A stretch of 54,490 nucleotides of DNA from Phycisphaerae bacterium (GTDB taxonomy: Bacteria; Planctomycetota; Phycisphaerae; Sedimentisphaerales; Anaerobacaceae), in assembly GCA_012744475.1 (NCBI GenBank), contig JAAYBV010000040.1:1-54490 (forward strand), read 5' to 3'. The notes beneath the pieces were generated by a model. It saw nothing but the letters and a program-made list of their open reading frames with translations. It was not told the origin of the DNA and did not search any database. The position numbers were made by a program, and so were the translations under genes. Positions 32,425 to 41,661 of this stretch are shown here, in pieces (the first letter of the stretch is position 1; each line of letters begins with the position of its first letter).

Positions 32425-32549
32425 ACGTCTTTCGACGGCAAGCCCGCAATCGTGAGCGAGGCGTTTCACCGGACCGTCGAGTAGGTTAGAATGACCGGAC
32501 ACAGCGACCGGCATAGAATCGGTGATTCGATCTCAGAGGAGTGATAGAG

Positions 32550-34481
32550 ATGAGCAGAACCCTTGTGACCCTGACAGCCGTCTTGGTGTTGACCGCCCTT
32601 GTGACCGGTCGAACTTGTGGCGCTGAAGCCGCGACGTTGTACGTGGCGCCGAACGGCAACGACGCCTGGTCGGGCCGGGCGACGCGGCCCAACACGGATC
32701 GCACGGACGGACCGTTGGCGACGCTGGGCGCCGCGTGCCGGGCGGCTCGCACGCTGGGGACCGAGGCGCCGCGGCGGATTGTCGTCCAGGCGGGCGAGTA
32801 CTACATCGATGAACCCATCGTTCTGACCGACAGGAACAACGGGCTGACAATCGAGGCCACGGCCAGCACCGATGTAACGCTGTACGGCGGCCGCATGGTC
32901 ACCGGATGGCAGAAAGACGGCCCGGACTTCTACGCCGCAACACTGCCCGGCGTCAAAGAGGGCCAATGGGACTTCCGCGCGCTGATCGTCAACGGTCGCT
33001 ACTGCCCCCGGGCTAGGCTGCCAAAGGAAGGCCGTTTCGAGCATCGCAGCGTCTTCGACGTGCCGTGGATGAGCACCACCGGGGGCGGCTGGAAGCGCAA
33101 GCCCACCGGGATCGAGCTGACTACGATGAAGTACCGACCCGAGGACCTGGGCCCGTGGCTCGATATCCGGAACGCCGAGATCACCGTCTACCACATGTGG
33201 GACGACTCGATGGTGGGCATCGCAGCGATCGATACCGCCACGCATACGCTGACGTTCTCCAGCCCGACGGGGCACCCGGCCGGCGCGTTCGGCGTCAAGA
33301 CCTACGTCGTCTGGAACGTCCGCGAGGGCTTGACCGAGCCCGGACAGTGGTATCTTGACCGCACCGCGGGCAAGGTGGTCTACTGGCCCCTGCCCGGCGA
33401 GGACATGAGCCAGGCGAAGGTCTTAGCGCCGGCCGTCGAGTCGATCCTCCGGATTCAGGGCCGCCGGGACCGGCCCGTTCGGGACATCACCCTGAAAGGA
33501 CTGACGCTCTCGGCGACCACCACCCCGCTCAAGGCCGGCGGCTTCGGCGCGGGCCTCTTCGACGGCGCGCTGTCGGTCAGCGGAGCGGAGAATTGTGCCT
33601 TCCGCGACCTCGAGATTGTCAACGTCGGCGGACAGGGCATCAAGACGACGGGCACGAACCTGAGAATCCAACGATGTCACGTCCACCACGTCGGGGCCTG
33701 CGGCATCCGCTTCGGCGGCACCGAGCTGGAGATATCTGACAACCACATCCACGACGTGGGCCTGACGTACCCCAGCGCGATCGCCCTGACCGGCGGAGGC
33801 AAGGACTCGCTGCTCGCCCATAACCACGTGCACCATGCTCCGTACTCGGCGGTTACCTGCGGCGGCGAAAACAACGTGATCGAGGCCAACCGGATCCACG
33901 ACGCCATGCTCGAACTCCACGACGGCGGCGGCATCTACTGCTTCGGCGGCAAGAACCTCATCCTGCGCGGCAACTACATCCACGACATCATCGACACGGG
34001 CGGCTACGGCGCCTCGGCCTACTACCTCGACGAACAGTCGGAGGGCTGCGTCGTCGAGGGCAACCTGTCCGTCAACGTCGTGCGTCCCTCCCACAACCAC
34101 ATGGCCAGGGGCAACACGATCCGCAACAATGTCTTCGTCAACGACGGTGACCTGCGCCTGACCTGGCCCAAGTCGTCCGACTACCGCTTCGAGAAGAACA
34201 TCCTCTGGGCCAAGGGCAAAATCGTGTTCGACAACCGCGAGGGCATCACCACCCTGGCGGGCAACGTCCTCTACAGCGCTGCGGGCCAGGTCGAGTGCAA
34301 GAAGCTCGATCAGTACACACAGACAGGTGCGTACGAGATGCAGCCCGAGGCGGCCAACGTCCTGGCGGACCCGAAGCTGACCGCCTTTCGCCACGGCAAG
34401 GTGGAGTTCGCAGCCGATTCACCCGCACGGGTCCTGGGCATCGAGCCGATTGACGTCAGCGGCGCCGGCCCTCGGCCGTAG
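32550..34481 (+). CDS. Right-handed parallel beta-helix protein, secreted
   Basis: Protein of 643 residues. A signal peptide (about 1-25) is followed by A-T-L-Y-V-A-P-N-G-N-D-A-W-S-G, the usual opening of exported parallel beta-helix glycosidases and lyases (GH120/GH141-like). Residues 280-560 contain many PbH1-type coils with N-H-I-H-D, N-H-V-H-H, N-R-I-H-D and N-Y-I-H-D turns, and D-G-G-G-I-Y-C-F-G-G may be near the active groove. Substrate and catalytic acids cannot be fixed from sequence. GAGGAG 8 nt before the ATG at 32550 decides the start. Confidence 0.85.
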   Translation: MSRTLVTLTAVLVLTALVTGRTCGAEAATLYVAPNGNDAWSGRATRPNTDRTDGPLATLGAACRAARTLGTEAPRRIVVQAGEYYIDEPIVLTDRNNGLTIEATASTDVTLYGGRMVTGWQKDGPDFYAATLPGVKEGQWDFRALIVNGRYCPRARLPKEGRFEHRSVFDVPWMSTTGGGWKRKPTGIELTTMKYRPEDLGPWLDIRNAEITVYHMWDDSMVGIAAIDTATHTLTFSSPTGHPAGAFGVKTYVVWNVREGLTEPGQWYLDRTAGKVVYWPLPGEDMSQAKVLAPAVESILRIQGRRDRPVRDITLKGLTLSATTTPLKAGGFGAGLFDGALSVSGAENCAFRDLEIVNVGGQGIKTTGTNLRIQRCHVHHVGACGIRFGGTELEISDNHIHDVGLTYPSAIALTGGGKDSLLAHNHVHHAPYSAVTCGGENNVIEANRIHDAMLELHDGGGIYCFGGKNLILRGNYIHDIIDTGGYGASAYYLDEQSEGCVVEGNLSVNVVRPSHNHMARGNTIRNNVFVNDGDLRLTWPKSSDYRFEKNILWAKGKIVFDNREGITTLAGNVLYSAAGQVECKKLDQYTQTGAYEMQPEAANVLADPKLTAFRHGKVEFAADSPARVLGIEPIDVSGAGPRP

Positions 34482-34582
34482 GACCACGCTGCCGGCCTTG
34501 CGCATTTCCGTCTTGACCGAGCGTAAGGCCTTTGCTATAAAGCCGTAACGGTTTTCACGGCGTGCAGAGCAGGAGTCGAATC

Positions 34583-34981
34583 ATGGCAGAAGAAAGCGGT
34601 TCCCGATGGTCGCAGGCAACGTCCTCTTCCGGCTACGACGCAGACACAGGGCAGCAGACGGAGACCTCTCAGGACGCGCGGAATATGGCGATGCTGTGCC
34701 ACATCCTCGGTGCAGTCGGCTTCTTCGGCCCGCTGGTCATCTGGCTGATCGAAAGGGACAAGCACCGGTTCGTGGATGAGCACGGACGCGAGGCCATGAA
34801 CTACCAGATCTCGCTGCTGATCTACAGTGCGGTTTCGGCGGCGCTATGCGTGCTCAGGATCGGGTTCATCCTGCTGTGGTTGCTGAGCCTGGCTCACCTC
34901 GTTCTGATCCTCGTGGGGACGCTGAGGGCCAATCGGGGCCGGACCTGGCGCTACCCGATCGCCCTGCCGCTCCTGAAGTGA
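34583..34981 (+). CDS. DUF4870 membrane protein
   Basis: Protein of 132 residues. A polar N terminus (1-30) is followed by A-M-L-C-H-I-L-G-A-V-G-F-F-G-P-L-V-I-W-L, the acidic-basic turn D-K-H-R-F-V-D-E-H-G-R-E-A-M-N-Y-Q-I-S and two further helices. This is the DUF4870 (Tic20-like) pattern of small three- to four-helix membrane proteins of unknown role. AGGAG lies 8 nt before the ATG. It is convergent with the transglutaminase gene, 14 bp away. Confidence 0.9.
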   Translation: MAEESGSRWSQATSSSGYDADTGQQTETSQDARNMAMLCHILGAVGFFGPLVIWLIERDKHRFVDEHGREAMNYQISLLIYSAVSAALCVLRIGFILLWLLSLAHLVLILVGTLRANRGRTWRYPIALPLLK

Positions 34982-34995
34982 TGGCTCCGGTACGA

Positions 34996-37107
34996 TTAGA
35001 GGGACTTCTGCAATCCCCTGGCGCGCTGCCGGAGCGATTCGACGTGTTCGGAGCGGACCGCCCCGCCGTACCGCAGGTTGGCGTACTCGACGTACCAATC
35101 CGACACCCGCGCCCAGTCCCGATGGCTTTCGGCCCTGCCTGAATCCTGGATGCGCAGCCGGCCGGCGAAGGCGTGCAGCGTCTCCGTCAGCGGGCGCCGG
35201 ACGCCGAGGGCCCCGAGCCTGCGATCCATTCGGGCCAGCATCCGGTGCAGCGCGGCAACCGAAGGGTCGCCACCATATCGTGACGCACTCGGTCCCGCCG
35301 TCCTTCGACAGCGTCGCGACAGACCCCACCACAGCGCCACCACCGAAAGCACCGCCAGCGCCAGCAGCGAGATCGATCCACCGTGGTACGTGAACAACCA
35401 GCTCAACGCGCCGAGGAGGCCGTACTCGTACAAGGCATGAAGGAACTGCCCCAGCCATACGCTCGTCGCGTCGCCGGAAGCATCCGCTCGTTCTTCGGCG
35501 GCCGCGGCGGCGTCGCTGCTCTGCGCCGTCGCTTCGACCGTTACCCATCGATTCTCCTGTTCGTCCCACGCCTCGACCCAGGCATGCGCGTCCATGTTCC
35601 GCGCGATCCAGGCACGGGTGCGGCTGTCCCGTTCTGTGACGAGGAACCCGACGACGTACCGCGTGGGCACGCCCGCCAGGCGCAGCAGGATGGCGGCACC
35701 GGAGGCGAAGTACTCGCAGTAGCCTTGGGAGCCCTCAAGCAGAAAACTCGTCAACCTGTCGCGGCCGGCGGAAATCTGCGGGTCGTACGCATAGGTGTAG
35801 TTCTTCTGGAAGTGTCGAACGACGGCCGCGATCTTCTCGGCGGTGCTGTCGCAGCCGGAGAAGATCCGATTCGCAAGCTGCTCGACACGCGGATCGAGCG
35901 AGGCGGGCACATCCAGGGACCGGCTCCGTTGCATCCCTTGCGGCGGAACGGGCCTCGGCGTCGAAAGGCAGGCGACCCGATACCGCTTGCCCCGCGCCAG
36001 TTTCGGAGTGTAGATGATGTCATCGTCATCGCGCAGCAACAGTTTGAACGGTGCTTCGACATACGACAGGTCCAGAGGCGCGAACGCCGCATCGTCGAAC
36101 TGAAGCGCGTGCCGAATCATCATCGTCTCGACGCCCGAGGCGTCCTCCTCGTGCAGCCGGAAGATGTTCGTGCGGCTCGAAATATACAGGTTGCCCGGCT
36201 GGGGAAAGACGGCTTCCTGATATGACAGATCGTGCCACTGAGACTGACGGTACACCTCGAACGCGCGGCCGCGCAGATAGCCGGGCGACTGTTCGCTCTC
36301 GATCTCCAGGACCACCGTCGTATCCTGCTCTTCGAGGACCGACGCCAGGCTCGACAGGCGGCCCGTGGTCGAAAACGCGATGCGCGCCGCGTCGGCCGTC
36401 GTCGAGTCCATGTTGATCACCTGCTTTCCGAACCAGGCGGGCAGGTACTCGAGCAGCTCGACGTGCCGATAGAGAATCGAGCTGATGATCCATCCGGCGT
36501 TGGCGGCCACCACGAGGATCAGCGCGCTGGCGGCCCATCTCGGCATCCTGCGACGGCATGCGACGATGAGCCTGGCATCCTCACGGGGCCGCAGCGCATC
36601 CGGCCGGAGTTCCAGGGGGGCCGGGCCGCACGTAGTGGCGGCGTAGAGCACCACGAGGACTGCCGAGAACAGCTCCAGCAGACGAAAGGCGATGAATCGG
36701 TCGTTCAGCAGCAGGACCTGGCCGGCGCAGATCGTGCTGGCCAGGTGAAAGAGCCCCAACGAGGCCGGAAGCTGGCGCGGCGATCCGAGAAAGAGCATCA
36801 GGATCATGCCGGCCAGAAAGTACCGGGCGACCGTCTGCCAGGCCAGACTCATGGCCAATTCGTGCGCCACCCAACTGTGCGGACGCGTATAGCTGTAGTG
36901 AAGGGCGAAGAAGATCGCCAGAACCAGCATGAGCAGCGACGTGATGATCCGCCGCTCGGGCTTGAAGTTCCACGTGAACCTTCGCGACAGGCCCAGCAGA
37001 CCCAGCATGCAGAGAATCGCCGGGTACGCGATATCCACCGAGGCCCAGGCGGTGACCGCCGAGCTGGCCAGAACCATGATGACGGCAATGATCTTCTGCG
37101 GCTTCAT
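34996..37107 (-). CDS. TgpA-like transmembrane transglutaminase
   Basis: Protein of 703 residues. Six or so N-terminal membrane helices (1-210) lead to an exported part with a transglutaminase core at about 400-530: nucleophile C464 in G-Y-C-E-Y-F-A-S-G, then H508 in D-A-H-A-W-V-E-A-W. At the third triad position, usually Asp, it has E525 in V-T-V-E-A-T. A last membrane helix (about 568-590) precedes a DUF4129-like tail. Such proteins are encoded with MoxR ATPases and DUF58 proteins and act on envelope proteins or peptides. The ATG overlaps the DUF58 stop by 4 nt. Last gene of a three-gene operon. Confidence 0.88.
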   Translation of the reverse strand: MKPQKIIAVIMVLASSAVTAWASVDIAYPAILCMLGLLGLSRRFTWNFKPERRIITSLLMLVLAIFFALHYSYTRPHSWVAHELAMSLAWQTVARYFLAGMILMLFLGSPRQLPASLGLFHLASTICAGQVLLLNDRFIAFRLLELFSAVLVVLYAATTCGPAPLELRPDALRPREDARLIVACRRRMPRWAASALILVVAANAGWIISSILYRHVELLEYLPAWFGKQVINMDSTTADAARIAFSTTGRLSSLASVLEEQDTTVVLEIESEQSPGYLRGRAFEVYRQSQWHDLSYQEAVFPQPGNLYISSRTNIFRLHEEDASGVETMMIRHALQFDDAAFAPLDLSYVEAPFKLLLRDDDDIIYTPKLARGKRYRVACLSTPRPVPPQGMQRSRSLDVPASLDPRVEQLANRIFSGCDSTAEKIAAVVRHFQKNYTYAYDPQISAGRDRLTSFLLEGSQGYCEYFASGAAILLRLAGVPTRYVVGFLVTERDSRTRAWIARNMDAHAWVEAWDEQENRWVTVEATAQSSDAAAAAEERADASGDATSVWLGQFLHALYEYGLLGALSWLFTYHGGSISLLALAVLSVVALWWGLSRRCRRTAGPSASRYGGDPSVAALHRMLARMDRRLGALGVRRPLTETLHAFAGRLRIQDSGRAESHRDWARVSDWYVEYANLRYGGAVRSEHVESLRQRARGLQKSL

Positions 37108-38354
37108 AAGGGCCCCAGGCGGCCGGTCAGGATATCCTCGGGCGACAGCAGCGTTACCGAATCGCCCGGCAGCGCGTCGCTCTCGGAGCTCCGGGCGTCG
37201 GCCTCGGCCACCCGATACACGCTGCAATGGCAACGGGATGCGGCGGCCAATCCCAACAGGTCCAGATACGCCCGGTCCGGTCGCAACAGAATGAAGACGA
37301 CCTCAGAAATACGATGGAAATGGCTTGTCAGTGCGGCCGCGGTCCGGTCCAGGTCGTAGTTTTCCGCCGGTGCCACGGTCGCCAGGATCTCGTGGATCGC
37401 CTCGACACGCGCCCCCTGCCGCGCGCGTCCTGCCCGCGCGCCAAGGGCCGGCCGGCCTCGCGACACCGTGAAATCGTGCAGTTCGGGCCCGGCCAGGAAC
37501 CACTCGACGAGGCAGTCCCGCTGGATGCTGAAGGCGATGGAGGCGCAAAGAGACACTGCGGCTTCGAGTTCCGGGATCTCCTCGTCGCCCGTTCTCTTCC
37601 TGTCGGGACGGATTCGCGTGTCCAGCACCAGCGCCGCACAGCGGTCGGCGTCGTTGTGGTACTCCTTGGTCGCCGGAACGGACAGGCGCGCCCAGGCGCG
37701 GGTGTCGATCCGTCGCGGCGAATCGCCCGGCAGGAACGGACGGTTGCCCGCATACTCGGGGGAGACCTCCGCCCTTCCGGCGAATCCGGCCACGCCACTG
37801 CGCCCCTGACCGCTCAGACGCGCCAGACGCATCTGGAGCTGGTAGAACACCGGCAGAACCGTGAGCGTCCCTTTGTCTTTGCGATGCGAGCCGAAGACAA
37901 GCAGGTTGAACGGGAAGCTCGACTGGCACATCGGCAACGGGATCAGATGGTTGCCCCGTCGTCGGGCCCGCATCGTGACGGCCACCTCCGTCGACTCGCC
38001 CGGCCCCAGACGTGCAACCATCTGGGCGCCGCCCACCTGTTCGATCGTCTGGGGCAACCCGACGAAACGGACGTGCAGATCGTAGGCCGGAACGCGCGCC
38101 ACATTCTTGAGTGTGTAGCGAAACTGGGCGTCCTGCCCTGCCACGACGTAATCGGGAAGGTGGGCGGTCACCTCGATCCGGGGCCGCAGAACGAAGCCGA
38201 CGGCCAGGACCGTCAGCAGGACCACGATCAGCGCCGAGAGAACGCCGAAAGCCGGAACGAGCTGCGCCGCCAGGCCGAAGAACACCGTCCCCATCAGAAG
38301 CATCCGTCCCGCTTCGGTCACGCCAAGACGCATTCTCGTACGGGTGGCGGCCAT
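37104..38354 (-). CDS. DUF58 protein
   Basis: Protein of 416 residues. Two membrane helices near the N terminus (about 14-55) are followed by a beta domain and the DUF58 signature at about 215-240: F-L-P-G-D-S-P-R-R-I-D-T-R-A-W-A-R, then a vWA-like strand V-L-D-T-R. DUF58 proteins work with MoxR ATPases as assembly or stress factors at the envelope. The gene starts 14 bp after moxR and overlaps the transglutaminase gene by 4 nt. No strong ribosome site is seen, and translation coupling is likely. Confidence 0.88.
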   Translation of the reverse strand: MAATRTRMRLGVTEAGRMLLMGTVFFGLAAQLVPAFGVLSALIVVLLTVLAVGFVLRPRIEVTAHLPDYVVAGQDAQFRYTLKNVARVPAYDLHVRFVGLPQTIEQVGGAQMVARLGPGESTEVAVTMRARRRGNHLIPLPMCQSSFPFNLLVFGSHRKDKGTLTVLPVFYQLQMRLARLSGQGRSGVAGFAGRAEVSPEYAGNRPFLPGDSPRRIDTRAWARLSVPATKEYHNDADRCAALVLDTRIRPDRKRTGDEEIPELEAAVSLCASIAFSIQRDCLVEWFLAGPELHDFTVSRGRPALGARAGRARQGARVEAIHEILATVAPAENYDLDRTAAALTSHFHRISEVVFILLRPDRAYLDLLGLAAASRCHCSVYRVAEADARSSESDALPGDSVTLLSPEDILTGRLGPL

Positions 38355-38368
38355 ATCGAGTGCCTGTC

Positions 38369-39313
38369 CTACACCGGAACCTTGATCCGCCCCAGGATCT
38401 CCGCAACGATCTGCTGGGCGGTCGCGCCGCCGTGCTGCGCCTTGGCGGTCAGCAGCAGGCGATGCGGCAGCACGTGCGGAAGGCTCCACGACACGTCGTC
38501 GGGAATCACGAACGCGCGATTCAGCGCGTAGGCTCTGGCCCGGGCGGCGAGAGAGAGCATCAGGGTCCCGCGCGTGCTGACGCCCAACTGGAGCCGGCTG
38601 TCGTTCCGCGTCGCGTGGACGATCTCGACGATGTACTCGAGGATCGCATCGTCGACGTGCACGTTCGCCACCTCTTCCTGAATCCCGCGGACCTGGTCCA
38701 GACCCATCACCGGCTCGATGGAATCCAGCGGCTCGCGGTTCGCGTGCGACTTGAGGATGTCGACCTCGACCTCCGCCGTCGGATACCCGATCGCCAGCCG
38801 GACCAGGAAGCGGTCCAGTTGCGCCTCCGGCAGCGGGTAGGTCCCGTGGAACTCGATAGGGTTCTCCGTCGCGATGACCATGAACGGCCGGGCCAGCGGG
38901 CGGCACTGGCCCTCGATGGTCGTCTGGTTCTCGTTCATCGCTTCGAGCAGAGCCGACTGCGTTCGAGGCGAGGCGCGGTTGATCTCGTCGGCCAGCAGGA
39001 TGTTGCAGAAGATCGGGCCCGGATCGAAGCGGAAATCGCCACTGACGGGGTTGTAGATGGACGAGCCGAGGATATCAGCCGGCAGCAGGTCGGGGGTAAA
39101 TTGAATCCGCCGATACTTGGCATCGATGCTCCGCGCCAGCGCCTTGGCCAGCGTGGTCTTGCCTACCCCCGGCACATCTTCGATCAGGACGGAGCCGCCT
39201 GCCAGCAGCGCAACGACCATCACGTCGATGCTGTCGCTCTTGCCGAAGATGACGTTCTGGAGGTTCCGCTTGAGCGGCGTCACTTGCGGGTTTTCCATTC
39301 GCTCGGTCGTCAA
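38369..39313 (-). CDS. MoxR-family AAA+ ATPase
   Basis: Protein of 314 residues. Walker A G-V-G-K-T-T in E-D-V-P-G-V-G-K-T-T-L-A, Walker B L-L-A-D-E-I-N-R-A, sensor 1 V-I-A-T-E-N-P, and R-F-L-V-R at the arginine-finger region are all intact. MoxR ATPases act as chaperone-like factors for partner vWA/DUF58 proteins, encoded next here. The TTG at 39313 is preferred because AGGGAG lies 7 nt upstream; an ATG at 39298 has only a weak site. First gene of the moxR-DUF58-transglutaminase operon. Confidence 0.92.
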   Translation of the reverse strand: MTTERMENPQVTPLKRNLQNVIFGKSDSIDVMVVALLAGGSVLIEDVPGVGKTTLAKALARSIDAKYRRIQFTPDLLPADILGSSIYNPVSGDFRFDPGPIFCNILLADEINRASPRTQSALLEAMNENQTTIEGQCRPLARPFMVIATENPIEFHGTYPLPEAQLDRFLVRLAIGYPTAEVEVDILKSHANREPLDSIEPVMGLDQVRGIQEEVANVHVDDAILEYIVEIVHATRNDSRLQLGVSTRGTLMLSLAARARAYALNRAFVIPDDVSWSLPHVLPHRLLLTAKAQHGGATAQQIVAEILGRIKVPV

Positions 39314-39363
39314 ATCACATCTCCCTGAGTGCGGCTGGATTCATACGTTCATTCCTGCGCGCC

Positions 39364-39392
39364 ATTATACGCGCCGAACCGATGCAGAACAA
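39364..39392 (-). promoter_or_regulatory. Promoter of the moxR operon
   Basis: On the minus strand TTGTTC (39392-39387), 17 bases, then perfect TATAAT (39369-39364). The leader to the TTG at 39313 is about 45 nt. Confidence 0.5.
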
Positions 39393-39500
39393 GTCTGCCA
39401 CAGATTGCCGCCAACACGACAAAGGCTGGATCGGGATGACGAAGCGACGTATCATAGGGCCGTGGCCAATCACTCGGATACGACAGAAGGAGGCTCCTGC

Positions 39501-41372
39501 ATGATACGCCGACAGATTGGGTGGATCGGACTGATCGTGGCAGCGCACCTGGCTTCGTGCCTTGGCGCCGATTTCTTCCCGACGTCGGCGCGCCGCGAGG
39601 GCTTTCTCAAGGCCCTGGCGGCGCAGGATCAAAGCTACGACGGGACCGCGAGGATGCTGGCGGGGCCGTTCTCGTCGCCGGGCTACCACACGACGCTCGA
39701 ATCCGGTACGGTCCACCGCACCCGCGATTCGCTGGTCTACGCGGTGGCTCTGCTCGATGCGGGCGACCCCAACCGTCTGGAGCGGGCCGAGCAGATTCTC
39801 GACCGCGTGACCGATCTTCAGGACCAGGACCCCGACAGCCGCACCTACGGCATCTGGTCGTGGTTCCTCGAAGAGCCGCTCGATCAGATGTCGCCGCCCG
39901 ACTGGAACTGGGCCGACTTCTGCGGCACGCAACTGCTCCAGGTGGCGATCGACCACATGGACCGCCTGCCCGGACCGTTGCAGGAGAAGGTGCGAGAGTC
40001 GATCCTGCACGCCGCCCGTTCCATCCAGCGGCGCAACGTCGGGCCCGGCTACACCAACATCGCGATCATGGGGACGTATGTCACACTCGTCGCCGGCGAG
40101 CGATTCAAAGACAGCGCCCTGTTCGACTACGGCAGGCAGCGCCTCCAGCGATTCCACAACTACACCGAGCAGAAAGGTTCGTTCAGCGAGTACAACAGCC
40201 CCACGTACACCGTCGTGGTGATCAGCGAGCTGACCCGCATCCTGGCCCACGTCAAAGACCCTGAGTGCAGGCGTCTGACCGAGGACCTTCACGGTTTCGC
40301 CTGGTACCATCTGGCCCGGCGTTTTCACGCGCCGACGAAGCAGTGGGCCGGACCGCACAGCCGATCCTATGCAACGTTGCTGCGCCCGAGCGTCCTGGCC
40401 TTCATCCAGCAAGGAACCAGAGGAAGAGTGAGTTACATGTCCGAGGCCCAGGCGTATGAATCCATCGACGCCCACCGCATCCCTCTGGCATGTCCCGAGG
40501 ACCTGCTGCCCTACTTCACATCACTGGCCGAGGCCCGCGAAGAGATCGAGACGTTCGTTCTGAATCCGCAGGGCGAGCACGACGTGATCGGGCGGACGTA
40601 CCTGCATCCGGATTTCACGATCAGCTCGGTCAACTGCGGCGATCTCTGGAACCAGCGAAGGCCGCTCGTGGCGTATTGGAACACCGCCTCCGGCCCGGCG
40701 GCGATGCGCATCCGCTTTCTGCACGATGGCTACGACTACGCCTCCGCGAGCATCTTCACGATCCAGGACGGCGCCGAACTGCTCAGCGCGGTTCTCTTCG
40801 CCACCGACCGGGGTGACACCCACATCTCGCTCGACCGCATCGCCAACGGCACGATCCAGGCCCGCGACCTTCGGATGCGGCTGCAATTCGAAGGAGCGAT
40901 CGGCAGCCTGAAGCTGCCCGCTCAGGTGCAAGTCGGCGATCCGGTCAACGTCGAGTCCGGCACGATGGAGGCGCGATTCTGCGTCCACGGCGCCCAGATT
41001 GACGAACTGCCGGTCCGCATGGAGACGGGGCGCGACGACGAGGGCGCCTGGATCGACGTGGTCCTCTACAACGGCGTGACGCGCGAGTTCAACTTCAACA
41101 AGATCGCCGCCGCCGGCGTTGTCTTCACGCTGTCGGTGGCGAGATCGACCGCTCCGATCCGCGTGGCCGATCCGAGCGTCTACAAGACGATGGCTGGAAC
41201 CATGATCGTCGAAGGCGTGGTGGTCCCACCCCGTGACAAGTGGCAGTGGCGCCGGCCGGGCAAGACCTCGCTGATCCTGACAGTGCCGATGACTCCCCTG
41301 CCCACGCAGCGCCAGATCACCGCGACCGCCGCACAAGTCGACGTCGAAGACCCCTGGAAATCCCTCCAGTGA
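39501..41372 (+). CDS. Secreted toroid-type protein, possibly polysaccharide lyase-like
   Basis: Protein of 623 residues with a signal peptide (about 1-22). Residues 30-330 look like an alpha/alpha-toroid (N-W-A-D-F-C-G-T-Q-L-L-Q-V-A-I, I-L-H-A-A-R-S-I, Y-T-N-I-A-I-M-G-T-Y, S-E-Y-N-S-P-T-Y). The rest is beta-rich, like the sandwich domains of heparinase II/III or alginate-lyase type enzymes. The N-S-P-T-Y and G-P-H-S-R-S-Y segments could be active-site parts. No exact family is recognised and lyase activity is only an inference from the fold. AAGGAGG lies 7 nt before the ATG at 39501. Confidence 0.75.
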   Translation: MIRRQIGWIGLIVAAHLASCLGADFFPTSARREGFLKALAAQDQSYDGTARMLAGPFSSPGYHTTLESGTVHRTRDSLVYAVALLDAGDPNRLERAEQILDRVTDLQDQDPDSRTYGIWSWFLEEPLDQMSPPDWNWADFCGTQLLQVAIDHMDRLPGPLQEKVRESILHAARSIQRRNVGPGYTNIAIMGTYVTLVAGERFKDSALFDYGRQRLQRFHNYTEQKGSFSEYNSPTYTVVVISELTRILAHVKDPECRRLTEDLHGFAWYHLARRFHAPTKQWAGPHSRSYATLLRPSVLAFIQQGTRGRVSYMSEAQAYESIDAHRIPLACPEDLLPYFTSLAEAREEIETFVLNPQGEHDVIGRTYLHPDFTISSVNCGDLWNQRRPLVAYWNTASGPAAMRIRFLHDGYDYASASIFTIQDGAELLSAVLFATDRGDTHISLDRIANGTIQARDLRMRLQFEGAIGSLKLPAQVQVGDPVNVESGTMEARFCVHGAQIDELPVRMETGRDDEGAWIDVVLYNGVTREFNFNKIAAAGVVFTLSVARSTAPIRVADPSVYKTMAGTMIVEGVVVPPRDKWQWRRPGKTSLILTVPMTPLPTQRQITATAAQVDVEDPWKSLQ

Positions 41373-41424
41373 CGCGCCGCCGGGACCAATCTGGAGATAA
41401 TTGCAGGATTCTTCTGGAAAAGTC

Positions 41425-41452
41425 TTGCATCCGGGCGGCCGATATGTATACT
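41425..41452 (+). promoter_or_regulatory. Candidate promoter of the leu operon
   Basis: TTGCAT (41425-41430), 16 bases, TATACT (41447-41452). The ATG of the candidate leader peptide follows 10 nt after the -10 box, so the leader would be nearly leaderless. Confidence 0.45.
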
Positions 41453-41462
41453 TGAATGATCT

Positions 41463-41540
41463 ATGGGTACCACGAAGGGCACAATTCGTTCCATCCTCAA
41501 CGGCCGCATCGGCCTGATCGCCCTGATCCTGCGCCGCTAA
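41463..41540 (+). CDS. Candidate leucine/BCAA leader peptide before leuA
   Basis: A 25-codon reading frame in the 289-bp gap between the toroid-type gene and leuA. It reads M-G-T-T-K-G-T-I-R-S, I-L-N-G-R, I-G-L-I-A-L-I-L-R-R, stop. Four Leu and five Ile codons fall in the last 18 positions, as in attenuation leaders of branched-chain amino acid operons. A -10 box ends 10 nt upstream and no ribosome site is present. Downstream (41601-41643) a stem CATTTCG/CGAAATG encloses a GCCGC/GCGGC hairpin just before the leuA ribosome site. No clear T-run terminator is seen, so control may be on translation. The overlapping 62-codon frame from 41456 lacks such codon bias. Confidence 0.5.
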   Translation: MGTTKGTIRSILNGRIGLIALILRR

Positions 41541-41600
41541 GGCGCATACAACAGAACCACCACAACTCGTTGCAGTCCCCAATCTTACGCAAAACCGTAG

Positions 41601-41643
41601 CATTTCGGCCGCTGTTGCGGCATAATGCCGGCGGCTCGAAATG
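41601..41643 (+). promoter_or_regulatory. Stem-loop between leader peptide and leuA
   Basis: CATTTCG (41601-41607) pairs with CGAAATG (41637-41643), and GCCGC-TGTT-GCGGC (41608-41621) forms an inner hairpin. The outer stem ends about 7 nt before the leuA GGAG, so its formation could affect initiation. Confidence 0.4.
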
Positions 41644-41661
41644 ATTTTCCGGAGAACTACT

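Noticed and set aside
41456-41644. A 62-codon plus-strand frame before leuA
   Set aside because: It overlaps the BCAA-rich leader frame, has no codon bias or domain, and ends inside the leuA leader stem.
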